A stretch of DNA of 64,000 nucleotides from Rhodocollybia butyracea (GCA_015501585.1 JADNRY010000023.1:372001-436000); one strand, 5' to 3'; shown: positions 33,443-44,060, numbered from the stretch's first letter. Notes: a model not told the origin generated them from the sequence alone. Made by a program: numbers and translations.

Positions 33443-35785
33443 TCATTCGGAAGGTTTATCCTTTCCGATACTTAAGGAGGTGTCCTCCTCGATTGGCTCA
33501 AGAACATTTTTAATGTTCTCGGTGTCTGACTCATCGGGGTGTTCTGATGATTCAAGTTCATCGTCTCTATTCCTAGAAGAGACATAATATTTAGTGAGGG
33601 CCATGTGGTCCTCAATGCGTGTGACGGCTCTGACCATCACTTCTAATTTGGCATACTCCGGAACGATCCCCTCGTTCGTGAGTTGCCTGATAATATTGAA
33701 GGGTAATCCCTCAATGAACCGTTTCCGCATTGTTGCATCATCCGGTGTTTGGAGCATCCGTGATGCCCATCGTGTAAGTGAGGAATAATAATCCCTCACA
33801 CCCGTATCGGGTGAATACTCAATAAGGTCAAACTGCCGTGCAGCTTGATGAATGGTCGTTGCTTGGATGCAACGATCAAAGACACCAATGATGGCGCCTT
33901 CAAATGTCCACTTAAGGACAGTGCGGTGTATACCAGCGACTTCGTCGTTATACCAGTCAAGGGCTTTGCCCTTTAGAAACATGCCAAGCACGGCAGTCCG
34001 TGTAGCATCGTAATCGTCACCGCACATGCGGTTGACTACCATCCATTGGAGAAGTGACATTAGCCACCGCTCGAAGACATCGACATCCGGAGATCCATCA
34101 TAGACCTCCGGAGATGGAACTTTAAGAGCTTTATGGCTCTCAATGGGAGGGATAGGATTCCCTACCTTATCTCGAATTTGTTTACGGTACACTTTGTGTA
34201 CCTTGTGTTTCCATCGGGAACGACGTTTGTCGTCACCTGTTGTTTCTCGCATCTTAGATGCAAGTGAACGCAGTATTTTACGGCGCTCATTAGGAGTAAT
34301 TTTACCCTTACGGGTAGCAAATTTGTCTAGCCAAGAGGCATCAGACGAAGAGTCAGTATTTGACTCGGTATCACTAGAGTCAGATGATTCATCCGACCAT
34401 GGCCTGCGTTTGCGGCCTTTGGATTTAGCACTCTTGTGCTTCCTCCCCCCTTCACGGGATTTTTTGCTAGGCGCTTTTGCTCCGGCATTATTGCTTGGTC
34501 CTGGAAAGGACTCAGCGGGTGGAATGTAAAATCGATCCCAGATTTCTCTGGGAGTAGTCAATTTATCAACGGGTATTCCGTCGACATTATATCCCACCAT
34601 TTGGTCAGGAAGCCCAGATGGCGCGAATCCGAAATCTCGGAGACTGGTGTTATGTTGGCGTTGAATCGCTATGCGACTCATCCAATCTTTAGCTACTCCC
34701 AACGGAAGCGGCTGTGGTTGCAACTCGGCCAATACCGTTGGTACTAGCATTGAACTTGGCTCTGGCGCATTGCTGGGTGGCAATTTGGGCAGTCTTACGG
34801 TAGTGTGTACTACCGGAGGGGCAACACTTTGTGTCGCCGGGGCAATGGATATGGTAGTAGGAACTACCGGAAGGGTACCGTGTTGCGGTCCCATACTGGA
34901 ATGATTTCCAGTAGTGTTTGGTACAACTACTGGAGGTGTAATAATATTGGGTACCATTGGCGCCCTTGCAGTAGGGAAGTACATTGTACTTTCCTGTGGT
35001 GGTATCGCTACTACCTGATTGAAGTTACGAGGTAACTTCGGTTCACTTTTAATGTTCACCGCGCTTTGTGGTGAGCAAGATTTGGTCACCGGTAATGGCC
35101 TGGGACCTCGCAGTGTCAGAGACGCTGCCTCCGCATTGGGACTCTGTCTCATGCGGGATGTGTAGATGGGTGTCGGTATAGTTACTGACACTGGTGCGTA
35201 TTCCTGTCGGAATACAGGAACATGACGGGGTGACTTGGTCATCCCTTGTGAATACTGTTCGTCCAACAGTGATTGTTGGACTGACGGTGCCTTGGGCACA
35301 GTCTCACGCCATTGGCGTACCGAGTTGTTTGCCTCGGTAGGAACAGATGGTGCTGCATTGTGCAATACCGGCGGTGTGACGGCAGGCCGTCTCGGTGTGG
35401 GTGCAGCAATAGTGATTCTATTGCTGTTTCTCGATGAAGAAGATCTTTCTTCATTAGATCGGATGCTAGATGCATCCCATTTCTCAGTTATATTGAGAAT
35501 ACGATTGAGTACTTGCGTACTCTTGTCGAGTGATGCCGCTACATCTCGTAGCGCAGAAGAAATCTCACTTAAACCCTCTCGGGTTGGCCGTTTCTTACGA
35601 ATAGTCATAGACTGTTCATTAGGTGGACTCTTGTCCTGCCTGTAGTGCTGTCTTTCAGACGCACGTACGGAATGAGTCGCTGATGCGACTGAATAGATTG
35701 AGTGTGGTGACACGTCACCACGAATGGAAGGTGCGCGATCGCGCACACTCTGATATGACTTCTCTGATTGATTTCGAGAGGTCAT
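33443..35785 (-). CDS. GAG polyprotein of the non-autonomous gypsy-like element, 780 aa
   Basis: A single uninterrupted frame from ATG at 35785. The N-terminal two thirds are low-complexity, Ser/Pro/Thr-rich. A strongly basic stretch (KKSREGGRKHKSAKSKGRKR, near residue 440) precedes an acidic Ser-rich run. The C-terminal 230 residues are a Retrotrans_gag-like domain: VPSPEVYDGSPDVDVFERWL, FLKGKALDWYNDEV and RKRFIEGLP. This arrangement is typical of capsid proteins of Agaricomycete gypsy elements. No CCHC zinc knuckle follows, so RNA binding may rest on the basic stretch. The intact long frame in an element with near-identical LTRs suggests GAG is under selection or was very recently active. 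Confidence 0.88.
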   Translation of the reverse strand: MTSRNQSEKSYQSVRDRAPSIRGDVSPHSIYSVASATHSVRASERQHYRQDKSPPNEQSMTIRKKRPTREGLSEISSALRDVAASLDKSTQVLNRILNITEKWDASSIRSNEERSSSSRNSNRITIAAPTPRRPAVTPPVLHNAAPSVPTEANNSVRQWRETVPKAPSVQQSLLDEQYSQGMTKSPRHVPVFRQEYAPVSVTIPTPIYTSRMRQSPNAEAASLTLRGPRPLPVTKSCSPQSAVNIKSEPKLPRNFNQVVAIPPQESTMYFPTARAPMVPNIITPPVVVPNTTGNHSSMGPQHGTLPVVPTTISIAPATQSVAPPVVHTTVRLPKLPPSNAPEPSSMLVPTVLAELQPQPLPLGVAKDWMSRIAIQRQHNTSLRDFGFAPSGLPDQMVGYNVDGIPVDKLTTPREIWDRFYIPPAESFPGPSNNAGAKAPSKKSREGGRKHKSAKSKGRKRRPWSDESSDSSDTESNTDSSSDASWLDKFATRKGKITPNERRKILRSLASKMRETTGDDKRRSRWKHKVHKVYRKQIRDKVGNPIPPIESHKALKVPSPEVYDGSPDVDVFERWLMSLLQWMVVNRMCGDDYDATRTAVLGMFLKGKALDWYNDEVAGIHRTVLKWTFEGAIIGVFDRCIQATTIHQAARQFDLIEYSPDTGVRDYYSSLTRWASRMLQTPDDATMRKRFIEGLPFNIIRQLTNEGIVPEYAKLEVMVRAVTRIEDHMALTKYYVSSRNRDDELESSEHPDESDTENIKNVLEPIEEDTSLSIGKDKPSE

Positions 35786-35955
35786 GGGGACAGCAAATGA
35801 TATAGCGAGAAGGAAAAATGGAGCGGATTTGTATAGCTTGTTGAAGCGAGTTGGAATAGTGATTGTTATACTTGGTAGTATAACTGTTTTTAGCTTGTTT
35901 TAACTAATAGCTTTGTGTTATTCACACAATAGTAATTTTTTGATGTTCAAAAAAG

Positions 35956-36208
35956 TATAACGCACCCTATGGGCAAAGTCCTTAAGAACACCGGTGAACA
36001 CGACAAATAGGATACTATTGTGTGTATGACGGTGTAAAAGACTAACTAGACTCTTAAGTAATCGTACGATACTTATAGTAACGGATTTATTATATAATTA
36101 ATAATAAATAGAATGATAAGATAGACCGTTTGGTCTATCGGCGGCGTCTAGGATGACCGTATCGCCGGATACGGTCAGTGGTGATTATGGAGAGGCGGAG
36201 GCGTTACA
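35956..36208 (-). repeat. 5' LTR of the gypsy-like gag-only element
   Basis: 253 bp, one difference from the 3' LTR. It carries the presumed promoter for leftward transcription into gag. The 170 bp between it and the gag start is AT-rich leader. Confidence 0.95.
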
Positions 36209-36969
36209 TCGATGCTCCCACCCCCAATTCTTGTGATAAATTGGCTGGATTGGCAAACACACCTGCCGCCCATGGATCATCTGGGTTCAATATCGATACT
36301 TGTAACGCCGCGATAGAGGGTCGTTACTGCGTTACACCCGACATTCTCTATTTTAAGTACAAACAAGTCTGTTCTTGTGTCGATGAATCCTCTTTCTTTA
36401 GGCATTCTGCGGCATCTTGTATCCCTCTTTCTCAGAGTCCCACGACCACTGCCCGTCTTTAAGTGCCCATTCCTCCCATTCCTCTCCTCCTCGAGCCCCA
36501 GCAGTACTTCCGAGTCTTCCAAGTCTGACCGTAAACGGCGCAGGATATGACAGATGACATCTGCCCAGCTCGGTGGTACCAATTTTCCTTCACTAACGGC
36601 ATGTCAGTGGCTTCAAGTCCTTACGACATTTGTTGGAGCAAACAATAACTCGGGGATTTCATTAGCTGGAATCACTCTCAGACAAAGCAACGGCATCATC
36701 TGCAAGATCCGAGAGATTAATAAACTTGAATAAAATCACTCCGGCTTGTGTGTTATAGTGAAATTCAATGACGGGCGTGGCGAACAAATAGACTGTAATT
36801 GCGAAGATGTAATTGCTAAGATAACCTGCGGGTTTGCCCATGTAACCCAATCTGTCTAATCAAGAGCCTCTACCTCGCAGCTACCTCAACATATCTCCTT
36901 CGCAAAAACATTCAACACCTTTTGGGTTGAACGGAACTGCATCTACAGTGATGGGATTAGTACCTTGCT

Positions 36970-37190
36970 ACTATTATGCACTTACATGGTCAAGAAGCGA
37001 ATGGGCATGACTTTGCCCAGGACATCCATTACGACGAGAGAGAATGTGACGGAGGGTTAAGATAGGGGTACGGAAGGAAGCAAGAAAGGGTAGCAATGCA
37101 GCCTCATGGAGCCCACGAGGACTTGTTGTACTAACTGAAACGAATAGTTGTCCGGGAAATAACAGCTCTTCCGAGAGTATGGTGCACTCT
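36970..37190 (-). pseudogene. Ubiquitin-like gene fragment, copy 5 (start region only)
   Basis: The minus strand reads MDVLGKVMPIR, matching the start of copy 1 (MNILGKVIAVR), then breaks into sequence shared with 19990-20110. Upstream (to higher coordinates) it continues the conserved 5' block, interrupted by the MULE-like MITE at 37193-37902 and resuming to about 38420. It abuts the 3' end of gene Y copy 2, so module copies lie head to tail. Confidence 0.65.
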
Positions 37191-37192
37191 CA

Positions 37193-37902
37193 GAGGTACT
37201 GTTCGATCCGTCCCACTCAGATACCAATCAAACCCTGAAGTCACATCAAAGTCACGGTAAAGGCGCTGAGTCCGGGCAGGGTCCCGGCTTGAACAGCTGT
37301 TTCTAGCCATGCCCATCACCGGACGCTTCAGGTATTGCACCATTTTCGGCCGCGCGTCGACACGCGTAAATTGAATATTTCAGAATTGTAAGTACCGCGC
37401 TAGGTCGCAATAAGTCGACAATAAGGGCCTCCTAGTAGGTATTTTGTGGCGTGCATATTTTACACTTCCTCAAGGACAGTACCATGCCTTATTCTACACA
37501 ATTAATCATGCATACTTTAAGAGAGAGCAACCGAATTTATTGAACATTCAGTGGCACGAGTTGTTCAAGCTTCCGAATCAGCCAAAAGAGCATTGTCTGA
37601 ATCATTCACTAGTTAATTTGCAGAAGAATGCTAAAATACAAAGAGGCAGCTGGAGGATATAAGTACTTCCTTTCAGCCAATCACCATCTCTTCTTCCATA
37701 GCTTCATAACACATATTCAAATACATTGAGCTTGTGTACATGCTGTAGTACCCCAGGAATACCTGCAGTTGCGAGTGTGCTTCATCCTCTTTCAGGGCTG
37801 ATGCGCTACTATATTTACTAACAAGCCGGTCACTCCGTTGTCACTTTTGGCCTCTCGTAAGGATAACATAAGGATCGAGTGGGACGGATCGAACCCGTAC
37901 TC
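37193..37902. mobile_element. MULE-like MITE, 710 bp
   Basis: It is flanked by a perfect 9 bp duplication, GCACTCTCA (37184-37192 and 37903-37911). The empty site is visible in module copy 2 (GCACTCTCACTCATTTCG near 30410). The terminal inverted repeats of about 25 bp share TTCGATCCGTCCCACTC. That motif resembles the T-arm/B-box of a tRNA gene (GGTTCGATCC in the right arm). No transposase is encoded; ORF 37444-37662 has no motifs. Confidence 0.85.
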
Positions 37903-37911
37903 GCACTCTCA

Positions 37912-38420
37912 CATCCATTTCGTACAACACGACATCGCTCAAGTCAGGAGGTTTCCATATAACTCCTGATCTCATGCGCCGGGCTGTGCTCACTCACGTA
38001 GGTACACGCAAAGGGTTTGCCTACCAGCATCGAGTGAGACAGGAGAGTGGAGATTCCTTATGTATCGATCCTTTGGAAGTAGAATGGAGATGTTTGGGAT
38101 CATATATCATGCATCAGCTCACACGCAAGTCCGAATAACGATGCAATGTCCGAATAACAATGCAATGTCCGAATAACAATGCAATCTGTGTTGAGATATA
38201 CTTATGATACAAGAGCGTGTTGTACATCAGGACTCTAAAATTGTTACATGTGTTCGAAAACGGCCTCGTCAACTGTCCTTAAGCTTGCAGATCCATCTCG
38301 TTCATACAGTAGTTGAATGTATCGGAAAGGCATTAAGAGTCAATATTCATCAAACTCAGATAGCAGGAATGACTTGGGACACGTACAGTAACACCACCGG
38401 GTCCACTGAAGCCATATAGT
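37912..38420. repeat. Continuation of the conserved 5' block, module copy 5
   Basis: It matches 30400-30900 (TTTCGTACAACACGACATCG, GATCCATCTCGTTCATACAG). A small triplication of GTCCGAATAACAATGCAAT lies at 38128-38185. It ends near the GH18 gene's upstream region. Confidence 0.7.
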
Positions 38421-38909
38421 TGGTTCTACTGTTCCATTTGATTATGTATTTTTCCGAAAATTTAAGTTCAAGGGGGCCTGTTATGCGTTACTTTTTATAA
38501 AATGGGCTAGTTCATGGGTATGGGTTATGGGTTATGTGAACTTATGCATTGGTTGTAATGATACAGTACACAAGTAAGGAACTTTACCTCATTGCATCGG
38601 TCTACTATCTGTCCATCTGTCAACCATCTAGACTGCAAGAATGATAAAATTTTCATTGTCCATTTATCGTCAAGAAATCTAATTTACTTGCTGAGATAGT
38701 GTTCGTTGAAGGATTAGCTCAAACGTGTGCTAGTAATCTTTTGGAAACCCCCTTAACTCCAACCTGAGTCAGGCGTGAAGGCATTAGGACAAAATTGTAT
38801 TTTTAGCGCATGAGAAAAAATCCCAACTACTTATTTAACAGAAGGCCAAGAATTTTCTTGAAAGTACAGCAACTTGAAGTGCGACCATCCTCTAGTCCCA
38901 TTAGTAGAC

Positions 38910-39832
38910 ATGCGCCCCCACGGAACTTCGACCTTGCATCGTGTTGTGGTGTATTATCAGTCACAGAATGACAGTAAGACCTACTGTTCACCTACACCAT
39001 TGATATCAGTTGCCACTCATCTTATCATTGCTGCGTTACACCTCGATGATGACAAGATTATCCACATTAACAATGCTTCTCCTGATGACCCCACATATAC
39101 TCAATTGTGGAAGGATGTTGCACGCATGCAGGGAAGTGGTGTCAAAGTAATGGTCATGCTGGGAGGTGAAGCTAAGGGGTCGTATAAGAACCTGTCGACA
39201 GATTTTGAAACTTATTATCAAAAGTTGCTGTTGCCATTCATCCAAGAGTGGGTATTTCTTTTCCTAGTTGCTCCCTCATTAATGACATCTTATACACTTA
39301 TAGTCACCGACTAGATGGAATTGACCTCGATATTGAAGAATCCGAGAAGCTCGAAGACATTGGGAAGCTTATCCAGAGCCTTAGAGGGGATCTCGGTGAA
39401 GATTTCATTATCACCTTGACCCCTGTAGCAAAGGCGCTCTGTGGGGAAACTGACCCTTTCTCTGGGTTTGACTACCGTGACCTAGAGAAACAATATGGTG
39501 AACACATTGACTGGTATAATGCCCAGTTCTACTCAGGCCTTGGAACAATGGCCAATACGTCAGATTATAATGCCATTATAAAGGATTTCCCCTTGGACTC
39601 AAGTCGAATAGTGGCTATCATGCTTACAAACCCAGAAAATGGCTCTGGGTTTGTTGATTTGGAGGAAGTGAAGAAGACAGTCAAACTCTTACTGAAGAAG
39701 TATGGGCATCTTTTCGGAGGAGTTGCTGGATGGGAGTATTATAATTCATTGCCTGATAAGGCTAAACCTTGGTCATGGGCAGCAGTGATGAAGTTGGTGA
39801 TGGGTAACTCCAAAGAAGTTGCAATAGAGTGA
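38910..39832 (+). CDS. GH18 chitinase-type glycoside hydrolase, 288 aa
   Basis: Two exons, 38910-39247 and 39304-39832, with a 56 bp GT-AG intron; 289 codons with the stop. It hydrolyses beta-1,4-N-acetylglucosamine linkages, as in chitin or related glycans. The catalytic signature DGIDLDIE is complete: D117, D120, D122 and the acid/base E124. Other family landmarks are RVVVYYQSQ (strand 1), VKVMVMLGG (strand 3), DWYNAQFYSG (substrate-binding Tyr) and GGVAGWEYYNSLPD (strand 8). The length matches the small single-domain Agaricomycete GH18 group. There is no signal peptide from the first ATG, so the product may act inside the cell or leave by another route. A TTG-initiated extension upstream is in frame, but the ATG is preferred. 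Confidence 0.92.
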
Positions 39833-40475
39833 TAGCAGTGGTAGTGACAGAGATAGTGATGGAAGTGGAAAGATGAAAGTGGGGATGGAGATGGAGATTC
39901 AATTCCTTGAAAATTTATCCAAGTTTTCGCATTTTGCTTTCAGATCAATGTACTTCTATGAATGTATGCACTGAGATTGACGGAGACAAATTACAATCAT
40001 GTGATTTATTTGAACATGCCTGATATCTTATTATTAATATTCATACCCAGAGAAAATTGACTCATACCACTGATAGGCAAACAGTCATTGTTTTCCAAAA
40101 TTTGTGGCTTCAATGTAGATTCTAACCGAACCGGGATAGTGGGCATTAAAAGGGTAGTGAGGTGTAGAAGACATTACTTAACTAGGTGGGGGTACACAGC
40201 ACCTTGAAGGTTAAACTTGTAGTATAGTCCACTAGCCATATCTGTGATATACCATTGCTTGCACTTCATTACCCTCACTGATCCTCTTATTTATATCACC
40301 GGCGCTACCCCATCTTGTACATTTATTAGCGAACATCTTTGCTAACTACAAGATGGCTAAAGCGCAGTGTAATGGCCCGTAGTCCGGCCGATGATAGATC
40401 CTCAGAGTTAGGTGTTAACCTGGCTACTCTGGGCGTTAGTACCAGGTTAGTCCCTAGAAAACACTACGGTAACAC
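39833..40475. other. Intergenic, no gene
   Basis: 3' region of the GH18 gene, then unique sequence. A short purine-rich run follows the stop codon. Nothing else is recognised. Confidence 0.5.
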
Positions 40476-40539
40476 GGGACTATAGTGTATAGTGTAGTAG
40501 TTAGCACGGCAGGCGCGGGTGCGAGCCCCGCTAGTCCCA
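40476..40539 (+). tRNA. tRNA-like relic lacking the anticodon arm
   Basis: The acceptor strands GGGACTA (40476-40482) and TAGTCCC (40532-40538) pair over 7 bp, followed by A and a T5 run, a pol III terminator. GTGT/GCAC can form a D stem and GCGGG/CCCGC with loop TGCGAGC a T stem. Between D and T arms only about 7 bases remain, so the anticodon arm is missing. TAGTGTA is duplicated in the D region. A functional tRNA is unlikely; a decayed gene or the head of a SINE is more probable. Confidence 0.55.
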
Positions 40540-40698
40540 TTTTTCCGCGAGGTCAATGGATTGACCCAAGGAAGTGTTACACGCAGTGCAAACCAGTATA
40601 GTAGTTCTCAATTGTATATCTATGGTATGATCTTTCTACTATATATATATATATATATCAACATTGCAGCCTACCACCCATAAATGGAGAGTTACAGA

Positions 40699-40870
40699 CT
40701 TACAGTGTGTGTTGAGAAAGTGAGAGAATGGAATTTACGCACCCACTATTAAATGAAAATGGTTGGAAAATGCCCAAAGAGCACATCAGTGTCTGTTGAG
40801 AAAGTGAGAAAATCAAATTTACGCACCGACTAAAAGATGAAAATGAAAAAGTATGAGTTTACAATGGCCA
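40699..40870. repeat. 73 bp minisatellite, about 2 units (copy 3)
   Basis: Two units (GTGTGTTGAGAAAGTGAGAG, then CAGTGTCTGTTGAGAAAGTG) ending in AAAAAGTATGAGTTTACAAT, which matches the ends of copies 1 and 2. A (TA)n run lies just upstream near 40640-40660. The short array shows strong length change between module copies. Confidence 0.85.
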
Positions 40871-40907
40871 CATGGTATTAGCATGTATTCGCTTCCATAA
40901 CCTGGCT

Positions 40908-42357
40908 CTATACATACCTGTTGCTCAAGCTGTTGCTTGATTTGGCATATTTAGATAAGGTCAAGAAGATTACCATCAGATAGGTCACTGTTAGAGCTTG
41001 AATTATGCCGCCGTAAATTTGAGTTTGTCTTGTTGTCTCTCCTGTCCGCATTGTCGATCTGAAATCGCCCAGGACAGTGCATGCTGTCACACATTATACA
41101 TCAGAATCCCAAACGGATGCAAATAAGCATTCACCAGTTGATTCAACCATTGTTTACCTCCTTGTCGTCATTCCATGCCTGACATCGTGGTCGTGGACAC
41201 CTGTATTGGCCAGCTTGATTGGGTTGAAAGCGCATTTGGAAACTGCGGTCATAATGATCCTTGTACCTGCTTGGACTTCCCCCCATCTCTCCAGCTGGGT
41301 AACATCTGTTCCATCTTTGATATAAAGCTCATACGCTTCTTGGTTTATAAAACCGCGCAATACTTCATCCCTGTTGGTATCTTCAAAGTAACTTGCCAGC
41401 ACACGCATGAATTGCTGGGCATGTGTCACCACACAAACGACGACTCTGTCTGTTGAGCGGCAACTGACCTTATGCGACCAGCATTGCTCAGCCAGTACTT
41501 TATACTCACGACCTGTGGCATCCCTTACAAAGACTTTATCTTGTTGCACAGAGATAGGAAACCGTCCCTGGTTTTCAAATAACATTTGTACCATAGCCTC
41601 TGTTTGGATCAGGGATATTACCTGACAATTCAATTAACTAATGGAATACAACACATATCTGTAAAGTTATTGACTCACAGAGTAGAGCTGCAAATGTTCG
41701 TCTATTTCTCCAATGCACTCCTGAATGGCTTGCTTGATGTCCGCACTGCGAAGGACGCTCCTGACATGTAGCTTCTTCAAGCGTTTCAAGACTGCATTTA
41801 GCCTTCTGAAGGTTTGGCCAAATTTGAGCATATTTGAAGTTTTCGGCCTACAACACGTACCGAGCCAATTCATTCCTTTGTTGCAGTATGCTAGGTGGGG
41901 CGGGCAATGTTGCTGAAATGGCGTGGTCTAAATGGTAAAGATGACGCGTTAGGTGGGCGGCGTCTTCTCTATTCTTGCGCCTTGTCTATCGGAATGGTGG
42001 ATCACACATGAAAATAGTTTTAAGAAATTGTTTGACTCACACTAATACTCTGCAACACCGCCAGTAGGGCATTGATGGACGCGTTCAACAGAGTACTGGC
42101 TATGGGAATCGCTGCAGTGAACAGGGCCAATGAGAGTAAGACCACATTGTGTGATATCGATGGGTGATGATCTATGCATGACAGAGTTGTCCTGTAGGGT
42201 CAAGATCAACATATGACTCGGATGGTTTGACTGCTCATTCACCGTAACTGGACTTTGAATCATCGAGCAAGGTGCAATTGTCTTGATAGTAGTAGCAATG
42301 CTTGCCACAATTAGACAAGAGTCCCGTAGCGCTGAGGTTGCCCATGATAGTATCCAT
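40908..42357 (-). pseudogene. Ubiquitin-like/zinc-ribbon gene, copy 3, decayed
   Basis: The exons follow the intact paralogue: start at 42357, exon 2 ending ELARY-like, the ubiquitin-like exon FVRDATGREYKVLAEQCWSH, and QFMRVLASYFEDTNRDEVLR. There is a deletion of about 25 bp early in exon 1, a one-base insertion before the AIPIAST stretch, and a frameshift just before YRCPRPRCQAWND (near 41230). A stop falls near the polar C-terminal tail. The ubiquitin-like region is better preserved than the N-terminus. Confidence 0.8.
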
Positions 42358-42361
42358 TATG

Positions 42362-44060
42362 GTCAGAGAGAAAAACGACGAATGGTCAAGATGAGAGTGC
42401 GTAAGGAAGCAAGAAAAGGTAGCAAGGCAGCCTCATGGAGCTCATACCGTGACTGAACCAGATAGTCGGCCAGAATAACAGCTCTTCCGAGAGTATGGCC
42501 AAATCAAGCCAGGAGATTTCCAAATAACTCCAGATCTCTTGCATCGGGCTGTATGCTCATTCACATAAGTACACACAAAGGGTTTGCCTACTAGCATTGA
42601 GTGAGATGAAAGAGCTTAGACAAGCAAGTACAGAGAGGAGAGCGGGGATTGTCTGTTATGTATCGAGCCGCTGGGGGTGGAGTATCGGGGGCGATTGCGA
42701 TGGACCATGCACCGGCTCGCACGCAACTCTGAACAGCGATGCAATCGGTCTCGCGGTATAGTTATGATACATGAGGACTCTGAAATGGTTACATATGTTC
42801 AAAAACGGCCTCGTCAACTGTCCTTATAGATCGATTTTGTTCATCCAGCGGCTGAAAGTTGTATCGGACCAGCGAGTCCTGATTAAACGTCAATCTCGGA
42901 GAGCAGGAATGACTTGGGACATGCACAGTAAAGCCACCGAGTCAACTGAAGTCTTAGAAAAAAAAAACAGACAAAATGTTTTCAGATAGCATGTTATTCA
43001 TCGAATGGAACCGTAACACTTGATACACTACACCAACTTCCACGAATTCAGTATATCCTGATCCCGAGAGATCCCGAGAGATCGGCGAGGAACAGCTTTG
43101 CAAGTGGGAGACGTCAGACTCGAGGTTCGCGGTGTAGATTAACGTAGTATGATGCATTATTAACAATAAAATGACTTTATCTTGTGGTTGTAGTCAGTAT
43201 GAAGACGTCCAAGTCCAATAGCAGCAACTGGAGTGGGTATGTTTTCGAGCAGCGGATGCGAAGAGGATAGGGTATCGTATGTGTTGCTGTATCCACCACC
43301 CTAAGCATAGGCGTAATGCCTATCTAGTACCCAGCAATGCCATGCCGAACACATTCCAAGTGAATGATCACTGCTGCGTATCCTTGAGATTGAAGGAACA
43401 ATCGAAGGTAGGCGGGGACGTGGCGCGAGTATAGTTGTTGGAAGGCTGAGAAAACGAACACATGGGTATTGACGAGAATCTGTCACGCGTGAAGCGCTGT
43501 TGCTGTTGAATTTGAAGGCAATAGATATGCGAGCAAGAAACAAGCCAACTTCCATGGACACCTTCGACCGAGCAGTCCCGGGAGGATCATCCAGGCGAGG
43601 AACAGCTTCACTAGTAGGACATGCCAGATTTGAGGATCGCGGTGTAGGCCATCAACGTGGTATGAGTTACCGTATTTGATATGAAGATGCTCAAGTCCAG
43701 CAGCAGCAACCGGAGTTGGTCAAAATAGTTGGTACATGAAGAGCTTGGAGTCGGTGGATGTGAAGAGGAAAGGGTGTTGTGTATGTATCAATATACCCAG
43801 TAATATCATACCGAAAATCTGCCGCGCATCCTTGAGGGTAAGAAGATCAATCGAAGGTATATGGGGACGGGAGAGTGTCGTATTGAAAGGCTGAGAAAGC
43901 GGACACGTGGGTATTAAGACGAGGATGTCGATGACGTGAAGCACTGTTGCTGTCGGAGGCGAAGCCAATAATTTGAATAAACGAGGCTCAACAGAAAAGC
44001 AGATTGAGCGGGTGAAACTCGGCGTTGAGTTAGCTTTTTCGTAGCTTTTTTGCTACAACC
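42362..44060. repeat. Conserved noncoding block, module copy 3
   Basis: Same landmarks as the blocks at 16055, 30262 and 62630 (TTGAGTGAGATGAAAGAGCT, GTTCAAAAACGGCCTCGTCA). Part of it is duplicated: 43190-43560 and 43590-43990 both contain GTCCAAGTCCA/CTCAAGTCCA, GCAGCAAC…GAGT and GAAAGGC/GAAGGC…GGACACGTGGGTATT. Confidence 0.6.

Larger units (their letters stand above)
32850..36208 (-). mobile_element. Gag-only (TR-GAG-type) LTR retrotransposon, 3,359 bp, gypsy-like
   Basis: The two 253 bp LTRs (32850-33102 and 35956-36208) differ at one base that I can find (32858 G against 35964 A). On the minus strand the LTR runs TGTAACGCC…GCGTTATA. A 5 bp duplication, TCGAT (32845-32849 and 36209-36213), flanks the element. 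A polypurine tract abuts the 3' LTR. The only ORF is a 780 aa gag. No protease, reverse transcriptase, RNase H or integrase motif is present, and there is no room for one. It must move with enzymes made elsewhere. I could not identify a standard tRNA primer site after the 5' LTR. Confidence 0.93.
32047..36860 (+). pseudogene. Orphan gene Y, copy 2, split by a gag-only LTR element
   Basis: The 5' part starts at the first ATG, 32047 (MTVQLASSCHPPSTFTTTLG…). Later a hydrophobic stretch reads GATIKFIGFVCIFGAGFLDL near 32762-32825. The LTR element (32850-36208) lies after HAVD; past it the frame resumes with APTPNSCDKLAGLANTPAAH, the same order as copy 3. The 3' part (36550-36850) has DDICPARWYQFSFTNGMSVASS, then after a one-base shift TTFVGANNNSGISLAGITL and, past a stop at 36731, VIVKFNDGRGEQIDCNCEDV. 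A deletion of about 4 bp just before the insertion and the later indels show it was already decaying. The family is not recognised. Confidence 0.5.
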
